A stretch of DNA of 64,000 nt from Topomyia yanbarensis. Lineage: Eukaryota; Arthropoda; Insecta; Diptera; Culicidae. The notes below the pieces were generated by a model. It was given only the letters and a program-made list of their open reading frames with translations, searched no databases and was not told the origin of the DNA. Every line of letters begins with the position of its first letter. Position 1 is the stretch's first letter. Both the position numbers and the translations under genes were made by a program. Below are positions 22,314 to 33,835 of the stretch, one piece after another. The stretch is from NCBI RefSeq assembly GCF_030247195.1, contig NC_080671.1, positions 412,620,044 through 412,684,043 of the forward strand, given 5' to 3'.

Positions 22314-25300
22314 TTAACCCTTCTTGAACTTGAGCAACAGTATACTAATGGCTAGAAAGATCACAATCCACGTGCCGGTGGCCGCAAAACCGATGTACAC
22401 GTTCGGGTTCTGGATGTGCCAACCCCGCTGCAGCATCGAACGAAGCGATTCGGTGGACTTGGTCAGTGGCAGGAACACGGAGAAAATCTTCATCAGCGGA
22501 TGCATACCTTCGATCGGCCAAATGATACCGCACAGCATCACAATCGGTAGGAAGCTACCCATCGCCAGGTACGTAGCCGAACGCTCGTTATCGCAGGAAC
22601 ACGATACGACGAAACCTGCAACAGAAAGATGTTAATGGAATTTCTTCCGTTAGCCTATTTTGAAGGTTACTTACCAAAACACATCCCACAGAGACCGGTC
22701 AGGATGGTGAGCAGGACTACCCAAACAATATCTCCCTTGTTGGATATATCGAATACGTAGAAGCTGAACAGAATGACCAGCGTAGTTTGACCACACATCA
22801 CCAGGAACTGAGTAGTTACGTGAGAAAATAAGAACTCCACTCCCGTGACGCCCATTACCAGGCATCTCTCCAAGATTCCTTCGTTTCGTTCGATCAGCAT
22901 CGCGCCGGAAGTCAACGCCACAGAGAGGAAAAAGATGATTCTAGAAGTAGAAATAGCTTATAAATTGTGTTTTTCTAAGTTATCGAGGGTCTTACGTCAG
23001 AATAACACCGGGTGCGGCGAAATCAGTGAAATTAGGTGTCTTTTCGCCATAAATTGGTTGATTCCACTGGATTGGCAGGCGCCCATTCGATGGGTTTACA
23101 TCACAGTCCGTTAGAATTTTTTCGATAAAGGAGAAGTATGCGTACTGAATATCCCGGTACAGGAGAGTTCCGATTTGCTGATCTATTCCAATTAGAATTA
23201 GTTCAATTAGTAGGTCAATATTGAAAAGTTATAGGATTCGATGGGAATATCTAATACTTACTCGACATATCCATGCTAACCATAATGCTGGACATATCCA
23301 AGGTCCACTCATGCACTTTACGTATGTTTTCGGATCGTTGGTACAGCGCTTCAGAATAATTATGTGCGAAAACCATCGAAGCCCAAGCTTTGCCTCGATT
23401 GACCTGTTCTATGGCTTCGGCTTCGCTCTCATACATTTCCTAGAAATTAAAAAAATCCGATCAGTTCTTCCGATCTATTACGTGTCGCATTCCCAATCAA
23501 ACTTACAATATCAACGCTCCGATTCCGTAAACTCGCCAGATACCGACAGCTCAGCAACGTATGGTTACAACCTAGAGTCACGGGACATCCCGCTGTCGCC
23601 GAAAGGTTTGCCTGTTCTAGTTCATAGTTTGCCACAGCCACCTTCAACCCCACCGGATCGTGTCCGATAGCCCAACAGAAGAGAACTATTTGCCCGACCG
23701 GAAGTCCAATAATGAATGCCATCACCCTGTTAAAAAACATCGAATTAAACATGAGCAATTGAAAAATAAAACACGCTCCGCTCACATACCCAACATTTCG
23801 CCACATCCACAGGAAGTTCTTCCAAATTAACGCCCGCATGTGATTTGGTTTGAGGATCTTGAAGTGATCGACAAAGGGAACTTTGGTATCTTCCTCCGGC
23901 GGTAGCGGAGGAGCTTGAATCTCGGGGGTGATCGAGTCGGGACCACGCGAGGACATCGAGATATTGTCGCCAAATTCGCCTGATATTTCCCCGTGATCTT
24001 CCTCTGGGGACAGGTCCAGCGCTGGGTTGGCGATCGCCGGTACCCGGATAGCTTCTACGACTTCCTGTGCAATCGAAGACCTCCGTCGTTTGCCCATGTT
24101 CTGCATGACGGAAAGTTTTAGGAAAACATCTTCCAACGAATCGGAATGATAATGGGCAAGCAAGTCGGACGGTGATTCTTCGGCTAGGAATTTTCCACCT
24201 CGCATTAGACCGATCACGTGAGCCTGGCGTGTTTCCTCGATATAATGAGTTGTGATGATCACGGTAGTGTTGCTATTTTTTACAATTTCCACCAAATGAT
24301 CCCAGATGTTCTGCCGCAGGACGGGGTCAACCCCGACAGTAGGTTCATCCAGAATCAACAGTTCGGGTGAGTGCAGCAGGGCGGCGGCCAAGCTCATGCG
24401 CCGTTGCTGACCCCCGGAAAGGTTCTTCACGAACCGGGAAGCATTCGGCATTTGAAGGAGTTTCAGTAGGAAGTCCGTTTTCTCGTCCACCTGTTCGACC
24501 GTGAGACCGCAAATCCATCCGAAGTAGATAAGAGTCTCGCGGATAGTGAATTCTCCGTAGAGAGCGAGTTCTTGAGGCATGTATCCGATGCGAGGTCCGG
24601 GCACACCGGAACCTCGCGATCCCGGTCGACCACCGAGGACCCATATTTCGCCGGAATTCAGTCGCCGGCGGCCTACGATGCAGGAGAGTAGGGTGGTTTT
24701 ACCGCAACCGGATGCGCCGAGAAGTCCGTAGCTGTGGGGAGAATGAGAGAAGGCGGCGTTATTCGTGGGATTGGACTCTGTATTGACGTAGACTGCAAGT
24801 AAATGTAATTTAAAACTCGAGAGCTAAAATCAAATCTTTTAACAGATATCCATTTAAGTGGATAGATACGATTAAAACCAAAATTCAGCGAACATTTGAC
24901 CCAACATAACTACCGTACAGGTTTGTGACATTGTACAGATTAAAAGTGAAAAAGATGAACTCAGTTGTCGATAAACATCACAAATTACACAAATAATTCA
25001 TTTTTTTTAGTTTTTAACGTAAGTGCCAATATCCTTTTTAAGACTTTTTGGTGGTATCTAACGGGGAAAACAAATCGAAATGATGAGTTAAGCGAAAGCA
25101 AATATATGAAAAAATTCCCCCTAGAGGCAAGATTCGCACATACAACCCTTGGGACTTCGGCCCAATGCCCAAACCCTTATTGTATCCCTGGGATATGATG
25201 ATGCCCCAAATTATTATCGCATTGGCAACAGTGATCGTGCCCTTGGAGTAATGAACTAAAAAATTAGACACTAGACGACAATAAATACCAGGGCCAGTTG

Positions 25301-28300
25301 AAAGCAGCGAAAGAGTTCGCGAGAAGTAACTCGCCAATTAAAGGGAGACGCATGAGCGGAGATTGAAGCAGAAACAGGTAGTGCTAAAGCGTCAGCAGGA
25401 TTTCCTGGACAAACAGAACGGATCAATCGGCAGGTGAACGACAGCAAGATGAGAAGTCTGCCAGCAAACCAAAATTTGGAATTATACGAGGAGTATGCGG
25501 GACTGACGAATACGACGCTCAGAATTTAGACCTAGATCAGTTCAAAATGCCTCTGATTAGACCGAAGTGGATACCGAATCCGTCGAAAGAGGATTAAGAT
25601 CCCGACGAGAGCGAGAATAGACGATGAAGAGAGCAAGAGAAAGCCAAATATTCGGTGTACTGTCTGAAGGTATTCCACATGGAGGTCAATCTTGAGACGG
25701 TTCGGCGTACCTATTTAGAAGACTGACAAAAGATTAGCTAGCGGAACGGCAACAATGTCGAAGCATCTACCGACTTTCAAGAGGGGATCGGAAGTATCGT
25801 CCACGTCCACGTCCACGTCAACGTCCACGTCCACGTCCACGTCCACGTCCACGTCCACGTCCACGTCCACGTCCACGTCCACGTCCACGTCCACGTCCAC
25901 GTCCACGTCCACGTCCATGTCCACGTCCACGTCCACGTCCACGTCCACGTCCACGTCCACGTCCACGTCCACGTCCACGTCCACGTCCACGTCCACGTCC
26001 ACGTCCACGTCCACGTCCACGTCCACGTCCACGTCCACGTCCACGTCCACGTCCACGTCCACGTCCACGTCCACGTCCACGTCCACGTCCACGTCCACGT
26101 CCACGTCCACGTCCACGTCCACGTCCACGTCCACGTCCACGTCCACGTCCACGTCCACGTCCACGTCCACGTCCACGTCCACGTCCACGTCCACGTCCAC
26201 GTCCACGTCCACGTCCACGTCCACGTCCACGTCCACGTCCACGTCCACGTCCACGTCCACGTCCACGTCCACGTCCACGTCCACGTCCACGTCCACGTCC
26301 ACGTCCACGTCCACGTCCACGTCCACGTCCACGTCCACGTCCACGTCCACGTCCACGTCCACGTCCACGTCCACGTCCACGTCCACGTCCACGTCCACGT
26401 CCACGTCCACGTCCACGTCCACGTCCACGTCCACGTCCACGTCCACGTCCACGTCCACGTCCACGTCCACGTCCACGTCCACGTCCACGTCCACGTCCAC
26501 GTCCACGTCCACGTCCACGTCCACGTCCACGTCCACGTCCACGTCCACGTCCACGTCCACGTCCACGTCCACGTCCACGTCCACGTCCACGTCCACGTCC
26601 ACGTCCACGTCCACGTCCACGTCCACGTCCACGTCCACGTCCACGTCCACGTCCACGTCCACGTCCACGTCCACGTCCACGTCCACGTCCACGTCCACGT
26701 CCACGTCCACGTCCACGTCCACGTCCACGTCCACGTCCACGTCCACGTCCACGTCCACGTCCACGTCCACGTCCACGTCCACGTCCACGTCCACGTCCAC
26801 GTCCACGTCCACGTCCACGTCCACGTCCACGTCCACGTCCACGTCCACGTCCACGTCCACGTCCACGTCCACGTCCACGTCCACGTCCACGTCCACGTCC
26901 ACGTCCACGTCCACGTCCACGTCCACGTCCACGTCCACGTCCACGTCCACGTCCACGTCCACGTCCACGTCCACGTCCACGTCCACGTCCACGTCCACGT
27001 CCACGTCCACGTCCACGTCCACGTCCACGTCCACGTCCACGTCCACGTCCACGTCCACGTCCACGTCCACGTCCACGTCCACGTCCACGTCCACGTCCAC
27101 GTCCACGTCCACGTCCACGTCCACGTCCACGTCCACGTCCACGTCCACGTCCACGTCCACGTCCACGTCCACGTCCACGTCCACGTCCACGTCCACGTCC
27201 ACGTCCACGTCCACGTCCACGTCCACGTCCACGTGCACGTCCACGTCCACGTCCACATCCACGTCCACGTCCACGTCCAAGTTCACGTCCACGTCCACGT
27301 CCAAGTCCACGTCCACGTCCGCACCCACAATCGACGTAGGTGTCGCTGTCTTCTGTTAAAATGAGAGATGCTGTTCGAAAGCAAGTGACAAATTTTGTTT
27401 ATCACATTAGTAGACTCTAATAAAATCATCATTTATACACTGTATACTGGAACCTCCATTAACGAACTGATACGGGGGGGGGGGGGTTGTAAATTGAATT
27501 AGTTCGTAAAAAAGTGCTCGTTATTTGGGATTTTGTTGGTAAAAAAAAGTTCTCTTCACATTCTTATAAAAGTTCCTTCCGTAAAATCAGTTTACAAAAT
27601 TTAATGGTTTTATAACTTAAAAACAATTCTGTATCAAATAGGTAGAGAAGTGTGCTTATATTTACTCATGTTTCAGGTATTCCAAGAATTTGCTGGAGTG
27701 AAAGTTTAACGATCTACAATCGTAACCAGTTATCTTTCGGTCGAATATGGATGCGGTTCATACTAATGGAGGGTCATAATATAAAGTTCAATGAGGTATT
27801 GCGTCCACTTGATGTTATGGTCATCCAAGCACTTTTTGAAATACAGAACTTATGATGTTTAAGTGTAATAAGTAATATGTTGACGATTTTTTTTTCTCTG
27901 TATGTTCTCTGAGGTTCATGACATAACGTTCAATGTAGTATAAAGTTCAACGTATGTCACAAGTCAGTTAAGGTCGTCTTTGAGTACAGATTTAAAGATC
28001 TGCCTGCATAACCACTGTGGGGAATAGCAGATAAAATGAATCCATCAAATTGCAAGTGTAAAAAAGTGAATAAAGATATTCTCGAAACTGGCTTGACGAG
28101 TAAATGACGGATATTGGATATTTTTTGAACGAGTTAAACAAATAGATTATGAAAATCGATGAGTAATATATGGATATTTCAGGAACGGGTGTAACCAGTA
28201 GATGACGAAAATTTATGATGGACATCATTTTGAAAATCAAGATGGCGACTTCCAGTTGAACAAAATTGTCCAAAACCCGTAACAGTATGGGTATTTTTGG

Positions 28301-30416
28301 TACGGGCTTGGCAAGTGGATGGCAGAAATCGATGATGGACGTCATTTTAAAATTCAAGATAGCGACTTCCAGTTAAACATATATGTCCAAATCCTGTACC
28401 AATATTGGTAGTTTTGTTACTGGGACAAGTAGATGACGGAAATTGATGTGTGGCGTCATTTTGAAACTCAAGATGGCAACTTCCGCTGGCGCGAAATTGT
28501 CCAAAACGCGTAACAGTATGTGTAGTTTTGGTACTGGTGTGACAAGTAGATTTTAAAAATCGATGAGTGACGTCAGTTTGAAATTGAAAATGGCAAGTTC
28601 CGGTTAAAAAAAAATGCACAAAAGCCCTACAATGTGTGCATTTTTGAAACGGATGTGACAAGTAGATGACAGAAATCGATGATTGACGTCAATTTGGAAT
28701 TCAAGATGGCAACTTCCATTCGAGCAAAATTTGCTAATACCCATATTGAGTTCATAGAGTTTTCTGAGTTGACAATTTCAAATATGAAAAGGGCAAAAAT
28801 GTGCCAAAGTCCAAAAAAGTCAATCTACGCAAAAAAATTTTTTTCGAGATTTCATCAAATCTCAACGTTTTATGCATTTTAAAGTCCTTTGGCATCAAAA
28901 ATGCAAATTCGATTTTGAAATTTTCCCTTACTCCCCCCTTTGAGAATTTTGGTGGTAGGTTATTCACCTCTTTTTCAAGCTCAAAAAGTCTCCAAACAAA
29001 TTTCTAACCCTATGTGCGGGTTTGGGAATCGAACTCGGGTGAGCTGCGTACAAGGCAATCAATTTACCAACTACCGCCCTCGACGGCATGTTCTATCTGA
29101 TCATTGATTTCTATGAGATTCACTAACTAACTGATTTCTATAAGTTTCTAACTATATACTTAAAAGAAATCACGAAAAAACATTGAGCTTTACCGAGTTC
29201 AAAGATATATAACCCCTTGAGTCCGAATACGACTCCAAGCTCATATATCAACGTGTCAATTCTACTGACCATTGTGTCATTGAACCCATCGTCGTAAACA
29301 AGCATGCTAGGCTCCGATAGACATAAGCTGAATAATTTTCCAGCTCCAACTCAACAGTATCCTCGGAATTCCGACATGGCTTTTCATTTTTTAATATTCA
29401 TTTCCAGTAAACAATTATATTTAAAATTAATCAATTTCAGCTGGATGCACTCGGTTTTATTCCCTTTATTCGCCCTATCAACTCAGCATCGAGGCAGACG
29501 CTTTTATGAACGTAAACGGTGGCGATTAACGAGTCCTTTTCGTGCCGGAAAAGGGTGCGGATGTTCGTGCCCACTCTTAGCCAGATCAGATCAGCTACCT
29601 AAATGCTGGGCCATTGGTTGGTTGGAACTAGTTCATGCTGGTCGTCGCACTTTCAACTGGATGAATTATTTATTTAATGCTTTCCCATTGGTATTGAACC
29701 CTTTGATGTGTCGCAGGGCTAACTCCGGTGGTCGTGGAATGACTTTAAATTGAATATTCATTCAGTGGGAAATCGCTTGGTTCGATTTGGAGCTCGGCGA
29801 TTTGTTGGTTTTTCGTGGGAGTTTAGTTCATTGGAACTGTCAGTAGAATAGAAACTTTGAATAGTAATTGAATTTGAAATTTGAACAGGGAATGTATTTA
29901 TCTTCTCTGTATTCTTTTTTCATTCTGACTCATCTTGAACTTTTAAACAACAGGTAATGCTACATTGAAGCAGATTATTTCACAAAAACAAGAGGATCAA
30001 CACTTCTGAATAAATCTAAACTGTAGGTTGCTACGTGGAACCTCATTGCCTGCCTTTCTGAGGAAATTGGTGAGGCATGCGTATCTATTTTTTTGCCCAT
30101 TTATATAAAGCATTCAAAAGTCCAACAAACAGATTCCCTTCCCTAACTCCACTTACATCGATCCCTTCGGCACGGTCATGTTCAGTCCATCAAGCACAAC
30201 GTTCGGATTCTTCTTGGTTCCGTAAATTTTGTGTGCCCGCCGGACGCACACCGCCTGCTGCCGACGTATCGCCACCGTCGAAGGTTGTGACATAAACATC
30301 CGCCTCCGGGCGGACAGTGAATTCCGATGGGATTCGTCGCTGTTGTCTATTACAAATGTGGTGTGGCCATTCCCGGTCCCGTTTACCGGTTGGACACCTT
30401 CGGATTCAACGTCCAT
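22314..30416 (-). CDS. ABC transporter, subfamily H type half-transporter, seven coding exons
   Basis: Exons on the minus strand: 30157-30416, 23790-24731, 23507-23726, 23262-23439, 22996-23182, 22675-22940 and 22314-22615. All introns are GT-AG and phases match, giving 2355 nt and 784 residues. The ATG at 30416 has an in-frame stop upstream. The nucleotide-binding domain has Walker A GASGCGKTT (about residues 92-100), Q-loop MPQ (140), signature LSGGQ (191-195), Walker B LLILDEPT (211-218) and H-loop H249. An acidic, Pro-rich linker (about 310-370) leads to the membrane domain: TM1 VMAFIIGLPVGQIVLF (from 402), a large external loop with NLS, NHT and NRS glycosylation sites, then about five more segments including the conserved CGIIWPIEGM near the end. 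NBD-then-TMD order and these motifs fit insect ABCH proteins, often labelled ABCG20/23-like. Drosophila ABCH members include the cuticle-barrier transporter snu. I infer a lipid or cuticle export role, but the exact orthologue is not settled. Confidence 0.93.
23727..23789 (-). other. 63-nt in-frame intron of the ABC gene
   Basis: Donor GTATGTG and acceptor AACAG bound a 63-nt intron between N-V-G and V-M-A at the start of TM1. It has no stop codon in frame, so reading through adds 21 hydrophobic residues (YVSGACFIFQ...NR). The family normally continues directly from WRNVG to the first membrane segment, which supports splicing. Confidence 0.85.
25041..25245. mobile_element. Decayed copy of the tRNA-like inverted-repeat element at 54.3 kb
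   Basis: Shares GGTGGTATC(t/c)AACGGGGAAAA, AAAAATTCCCCC, AGAGGC(a/g)AGA(t/c)TCG, TCGGCCCAATGC, CCCTTAT and TATCCCTGGG with 54300-54470. The right arm is not recognisable, and the tRNA-like core has lost its pairing in several places. Confidence 0.7.
25340..25798 (+). mobile_element. Probable BEL/Pao gag remnant cut off by the hexamer array
   Basis: Degenerate plus-strand frames read like the N-terminal gag of BEL/Pao elements: a Lys/Gln/Arg-rich helical segment (LKQKQVVLKRQQDFLDKQN near 25365-25425), then an R-rich part, and MSKHLPTFKRGSE at 25755-25795. The last resembles the conserved LP-x-F-x-G region of gag. Immediately after this the CCACGT repeat begins, so the coding region is interrupted. 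The match is from memory of the family and is moderate. Confidence 0.45.
25799..27320. repeat. (CCACGT)n hexanucleotide array, about 254 units
   Basis: About 1.52 kb of tandem CCACGT. Roughly 25921-27232 appears uninterrupted. Variants are confined to the edges: CAACGT near 25820, CCATGT near 25916, and GCACGT, CCACAT, CCAAGT and TTCACG between 27234 and 27303. The hexamer has no stop codon in most frames, so long artificial frames (Ser-Thr, Val-Asp and Thr-Trp repeats) appear on both strands. They are not genes. It lies inside intron 1 of the ABC gene. Confidence 0.98.
27321..28094. other. Intron DNA, no gene
   Basis: AT-rich with a 14-base G run at about 27474-27487. The 27652-27855 plus frame is not recognisable. 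Confidence 0.4.
28095..28740. repeat. Tandem array, period about 116 bp, five clear copies
   Basis: The anchor (t/g)GACGTCATTTTGAAA followed by TCAAGATGGC(g/a)ACTTCC recurs near 28220, 28338, 28452, 28570 and 28685 (spacing 114-118). Each unit also carries AAATTGTCCAAAAC-CGTAACAGTATG and ACAAGTAGATGACGGAAAT variants. A weaker sixth unit precedes at about 28095-28215. The same anchor occurs in the arrays at 60360-61330. Confidence 0.9.
28741..28949. other. AT-rich spacer inside intron 1
   Basis: No feature recognised. The short frames on both strands have no domain. Confidence 0.3.
28950..29092 (-). mobile_element. tRNA-derived SINE copy
   Basis: On the minus strand the head GGGCGGTAGTTGGTAAATTG (A-box-like) and GAGTTCGATTCC (B box, 29036-29025) give an RNA polymerase III promoter. 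The body continues CGCACATAGGGTTAGAAATT and ends around AGGTGAATAACC. The body matches the copy at 42146-42330 and the SINE type common in culicine mosquitoes. Confidence 0.75.
29093..30156. other. Distal part of intron 1, no recognised feature
   Basis: A 149-codon plus-strand frame (29304-29753) shows no domain and lies antisense in an intron; I do not call it. Otherwise AT-rich. Confidence 0.35.
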
Positions 30417-30477
30417 CGTGACGGTTGCTGTTTCAGTTGCCGGCTACTGAGGGTGAGACCCGCGGGCAGGAGGAGAT
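30417..30477 (-). other. 5' UTR part of the ABC gene's first coding exon
   Basis: Upstream of the ATG, minus-strand sequence TTTTTCCTGTCTACCTTCAG ends at 30478 and is a strong 3' splice site (pyrimidine tract plus CAG). It implies that exon sequence starts at 30477 and that at least one non-coding 5' exon lies farther up (higher coordinates). I could not locate that exon or the promoter. Confidence 0.6.
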
Positions 30478-32192
30478 CTGAAGGTAGACAGGAAAAAGTA
30501 ACGATTAATTAGTGAAATAGAAATTTGAATTTTTTGTTGTACTCATTTGATGATTTTTTTCACTTAAATATTAAATTATTTTATGAAAATAATAAAAATA
30601 TTGCATCGCTTTCCATACAAATTTAAAATGTCCTGTATAGTTCTTTGGACATTTCCTCCTAACGGAAATGTTCAAAGTTTGTAATATAAAAACTTTGGAA
30701 AGATTTTCCAGGCAACACACTTTTGCACAAAGATTTACCAAGCCTTGGATATACAAACACGAAAATTAATACCACTCCAACGTGATATTGTGTTAAATAT
30801 GAAATTGAAATGAAGCTGAGTACTCTCAAAACAATTCAATTGAATAAAGAACTCTACAACTCTTCTGTCTGCATAGAGGTTAAACTAAGTAAGACATCAT
30901 GCTGAAATTGTTCTTCGCCCGATTCCAAACAGACCTCTAGCAAGCTATCAACAAGTTCACTTCAACAACCTGCTCCAACCTAGAATCCTAGTTAGACGGT
31001 AGTTCGATTGATATGGTGTTGGGTTCGGAAAGGAGAAACTTTTTAATTCAATTATTTTCTATTTAACCAATAGAGCACATGTTCGTCGGTACCGGAATGT
31101 TCTACCGGTTTCCCCTGAGGGAAGTTAGTTAGCGGACTACGATAATTCACATGCTTATCAGATTTACCTATCAATCCAGGTGAATAGCCATTGAGCTACT
31201 CAAAACTTGTTGAAAAGTGAAAATTAGCATACCTGGTGCTATTGGGGTATATTTTGGGGTTTTGATTTTGTTGTTTAGAGGATAATAATAGGTAAGTTAC
31301 TTCCCAGAATAGATTTTGCAATGCTCAAACCTAGATCGAAATAGTCCGGCATTCGAAAAACATGAAGCCGGAACAACAAGTAGCTGCAAGAATTATCTCA
31401 TTTGATAAATCGAGGACCAGTCCAAATCTCTTGAGGGTGAAGAAGGAACGTAAGAAGTCGATAATCTAATACCAAACATAAATAGATCCACCTAATAAAG
31501 TTGAAGTGATGTTTTAGTAGTTCTACTTTCTGTGGTTCTTAAAATATTGTGCAAAAAATAATGTATGGCCGCCTGGTTGTGGATTTTTGGCTGAGTCAGT
31601 TTTTCAAAAGGAGGTACCCCTTGTTGGAAAGGTCGTATTGATGAGCTCTGATTTTGGTGAAAATTTCAACGTTTGATTGTGCATATGTAGGATGGACTAC
31701 GGTCAAATATTAGAATCCTACCATGAGCGCAAGTGGGGTAAAACAGGCATTAAAAATGGGTCCGAACCGAAGAAATAGGTCGAAATTTTAAGATTTCTCT
31801 AACTTTGGTTTAACTTTATGAAATTTAATTCTGTTTAGTTTTCCTGAAAGGGCTTTGAGAGGGTTTGAAAATAGGATACATGATTAAAAGTAGGTTTGAT
31901 TGGTTCAATTTTAGAACAAACTTAGGCCTATAAGCTTTTGGGTAATAACTTATTCGGGTGTCTTGAAATTTGGGAAATATTACTTTTTTAGATTCTTCGT
32001 ACTTTCAAAATATATTTTTATCGGGGTTTCTTTCCTACTAATTTTTTGTTCAAAATTTTACTATCATCAATTCGACCAGTGACAAAATTTAGAAAAACTG
32101 ACACTTAAATATTTATTCAGCGTTAAATGGCTAACGTTTCGATGGAATATCCCTTAGTGAACAGGGAAAAACAACTACAAGTCTCGCGGCCA
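30478..32192. other. Upstream of the ABC gene, unassigned
   Basis: AT-rich. This is where a 5' non-coding exon or promoter of the ABC gene could lie, but no clear donor site or promoter motif was identified. Confidence 0.35.
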
Positions 32193-32378
32193 ATAAGCAT
32201 GCTGTCAAAATTCACTTTGAGAGAAAATTCCGGACAAATCGTAGCTCGCCGAGAATGGATGTTAACATTTTATGGAAGAGAAAAAATTTCTCTTTCGTCT
32301 GCTGTTGTGATTTATTATCGGCGCTTACTGGTTTGTCCAGAATTTCCTCTCAAAGTGAATTTTGACAGTATGCTTTTG
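32193..32378. mobile_element. Inverted-repeat element (MITE-like), about 185 bp
   Basis: Left AAGCATGCTGTCAAAATTCA continuing CTTTGAGAG-AAATTC-GGACAAA; right arm is the inverse, ending GAATTTTGACAGTATGCTTT. Arms are about 65 bases. The 97-codon frame at 32127-32420 spans the element and is an artefact. Confidence 0.85.
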
Positions 32379-33682
32379 AGGTGTAACATTGACAAAGAAA
32401 ATATTTATAGTCGTTTTTGACCTAATGAATAGGATTTATTCCTTCGAAACTATGTGGTACGGGATGAGGTACTCAGACAGTGTGATGTCATGCTGGACAT
32501 GAAATGGCAACTCTGTACGCGTGCACTCATCCAGGAGTGCGAGCTCAACACGCTCATCGTTGCAACTGCACAGCATAGATGGTCATGGACCAAACTATGG
32601 GCGCTATCGATGTTGATGGAACGATAATTATCTGAGTTTCTTCTTGGTTTAAATAGTTATTCAATACTGGATCCAGAGAATTTCCACCACAGCTTTTAAT
32701 TACATCGACGTTTTGGTGACTTCGCTTATTCCCATTTTATGAGCATCTCTTGTCCGAGGCATATTTCCTAATATGGATTGCTAGAAATCATCGAACATGT
32801 ATCCAGTCCATAAAAGTGGGAATTAAGAGAGACGTCAATAACACTAGTTTACAGCATTTCTGAACTAAATAAGCTAGTGGTCATTTTCCATGTGAAATGA
32901 GCGTGTGGTCAATATTTTCGGTAAGATAAAGTAATCCTAAAAATTACATTTTCATGGGAAATTAAAGCCTGCTAATAACAAATGAAAATAATTTTATAGA
33001 AAATGGCAATTTTTGTGTTTCTCTAGGTCAACCTATTGAACCGTCTCGATTCCAATTCTTTCTAGGGCTTGTTTAATAATAATAATGGGGTAATATTCGA
33101 ACTCGTTTATCCAAATGATTGAAGACTTCTGATAACAATAATGACGAAAAAATTTCGGATTCAGCACGCAATTTTAAATCAGAAATGGTGTTCGAATATT
33201 GAAGTTCAGATTTTTATTTTTATTTGGTAAACTAGTGTAATTATCGAATAACTTCATTGAGAGCTTTCTCGAAGTTTTCGAGCTGGTCCTTATGGAACCT
33301 TATAAGGCTCACTGACAACAAGACCTTATTGATGATCAACATGGCTTCATTACTGAAAAGTAAGAAAAAATCTGCTAGGTATGTTCGAGCAGGAGGTACC
33401 GTCAAATTGACATTGCATCAACGGGAAGGCGGAGTTCCCTTACGACTGTCGTCTAATATGGCCACCCTAATCCTGCCAGGTGTTGCATGTTACTTCTTGC
33501 AACATAAATTCGAGACTAAAGCCTTTAATAAACTCCATTGAATGAACAGGGACCACTCAGAAGGCTACCACGGAAAGTTTAGCGCAAGTGAAATTCAAGT
33601 GACTTATATACTTATATATTTATATACTTCGAAAATCAGGTTGGGTTGCAAGAAAAAATCAACTGATTAGAAGTGACTCAAA
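32379..33682. other. Unassigned DNA
   Basis: No gene, RNA or repeat recognised. The plus frame at 33257-33541 has no known domain. Confidence 0.35.
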
Positions 33683-33835
33683 AGGGCCCCTTACACGAGG
33701 CGCTAGTAATGTCATTACTGAGCAGTAATGTCACTTTTGATTATAGTGTAAGGCGATTAATAATGAAATTCCTACATAATTTCAGTAATGTCATTATTTA
33801 ATAATGACACTTTTATTACCCGTGTACGGGCCCCT
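33683..33835. mobile_element. Inverted-repeat element (MITE-like), about 150 bp
   Basis: Starts AGGGCCCCTTACACG and ends CGTGTACGGGCCCCT, with inner inverted TAATGTCATTA / TAATGACA blocks. This GGGCCC-TACACG terminus is familiar from small mosquito elements. Confidence 0.85.

Larger units (their letters stand above)
24732..30156 (-). other. Intron 1 of the ABC gene, 5.4 kb, repeat-loaded
   Basis: Donor CGAT|GTAAGT at 30156 and acceptor CTCCCCACAG|CTAC at 24732 join Gly-Ser-Ile to Tyr-Gly-Leu-Leu, just ahead of Walker A. The intron holds the CCACGT array, a BEL/Pao-like remnant, a tandem array, a SINE and a decayed inverted-repeat element, each listed separately. Confidence 0.9.

Noticed and set aside
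22324..23670. Plus-strand frames of 89-149 codons
   Set aside because: Antisense shadows of the ABC transporter exons.
25715..27359. Three 490-540-codon open frames of Val-Asp, Ser-Thr and Thr-Trp repeats
   Set aside because: They are translations of the CCACGT array, which lacks stop codons; they lie in an intron and have no other coding signal.
28012..28018. CACTGTG as a fifth Transib-like end
   Set aside because: No partner end or 5-bp duplication could be found.
28095..28740. CRISPR-like regularly spaced repeats
   Set aside because: The whole 116-bp unit repeats, with no unique spacers, and the genome is eukaryotic.
29304..29753. 149-codon plus-strand open frame
   Set aside because: Antisense inside the ABC gene intron, no domain recognised.
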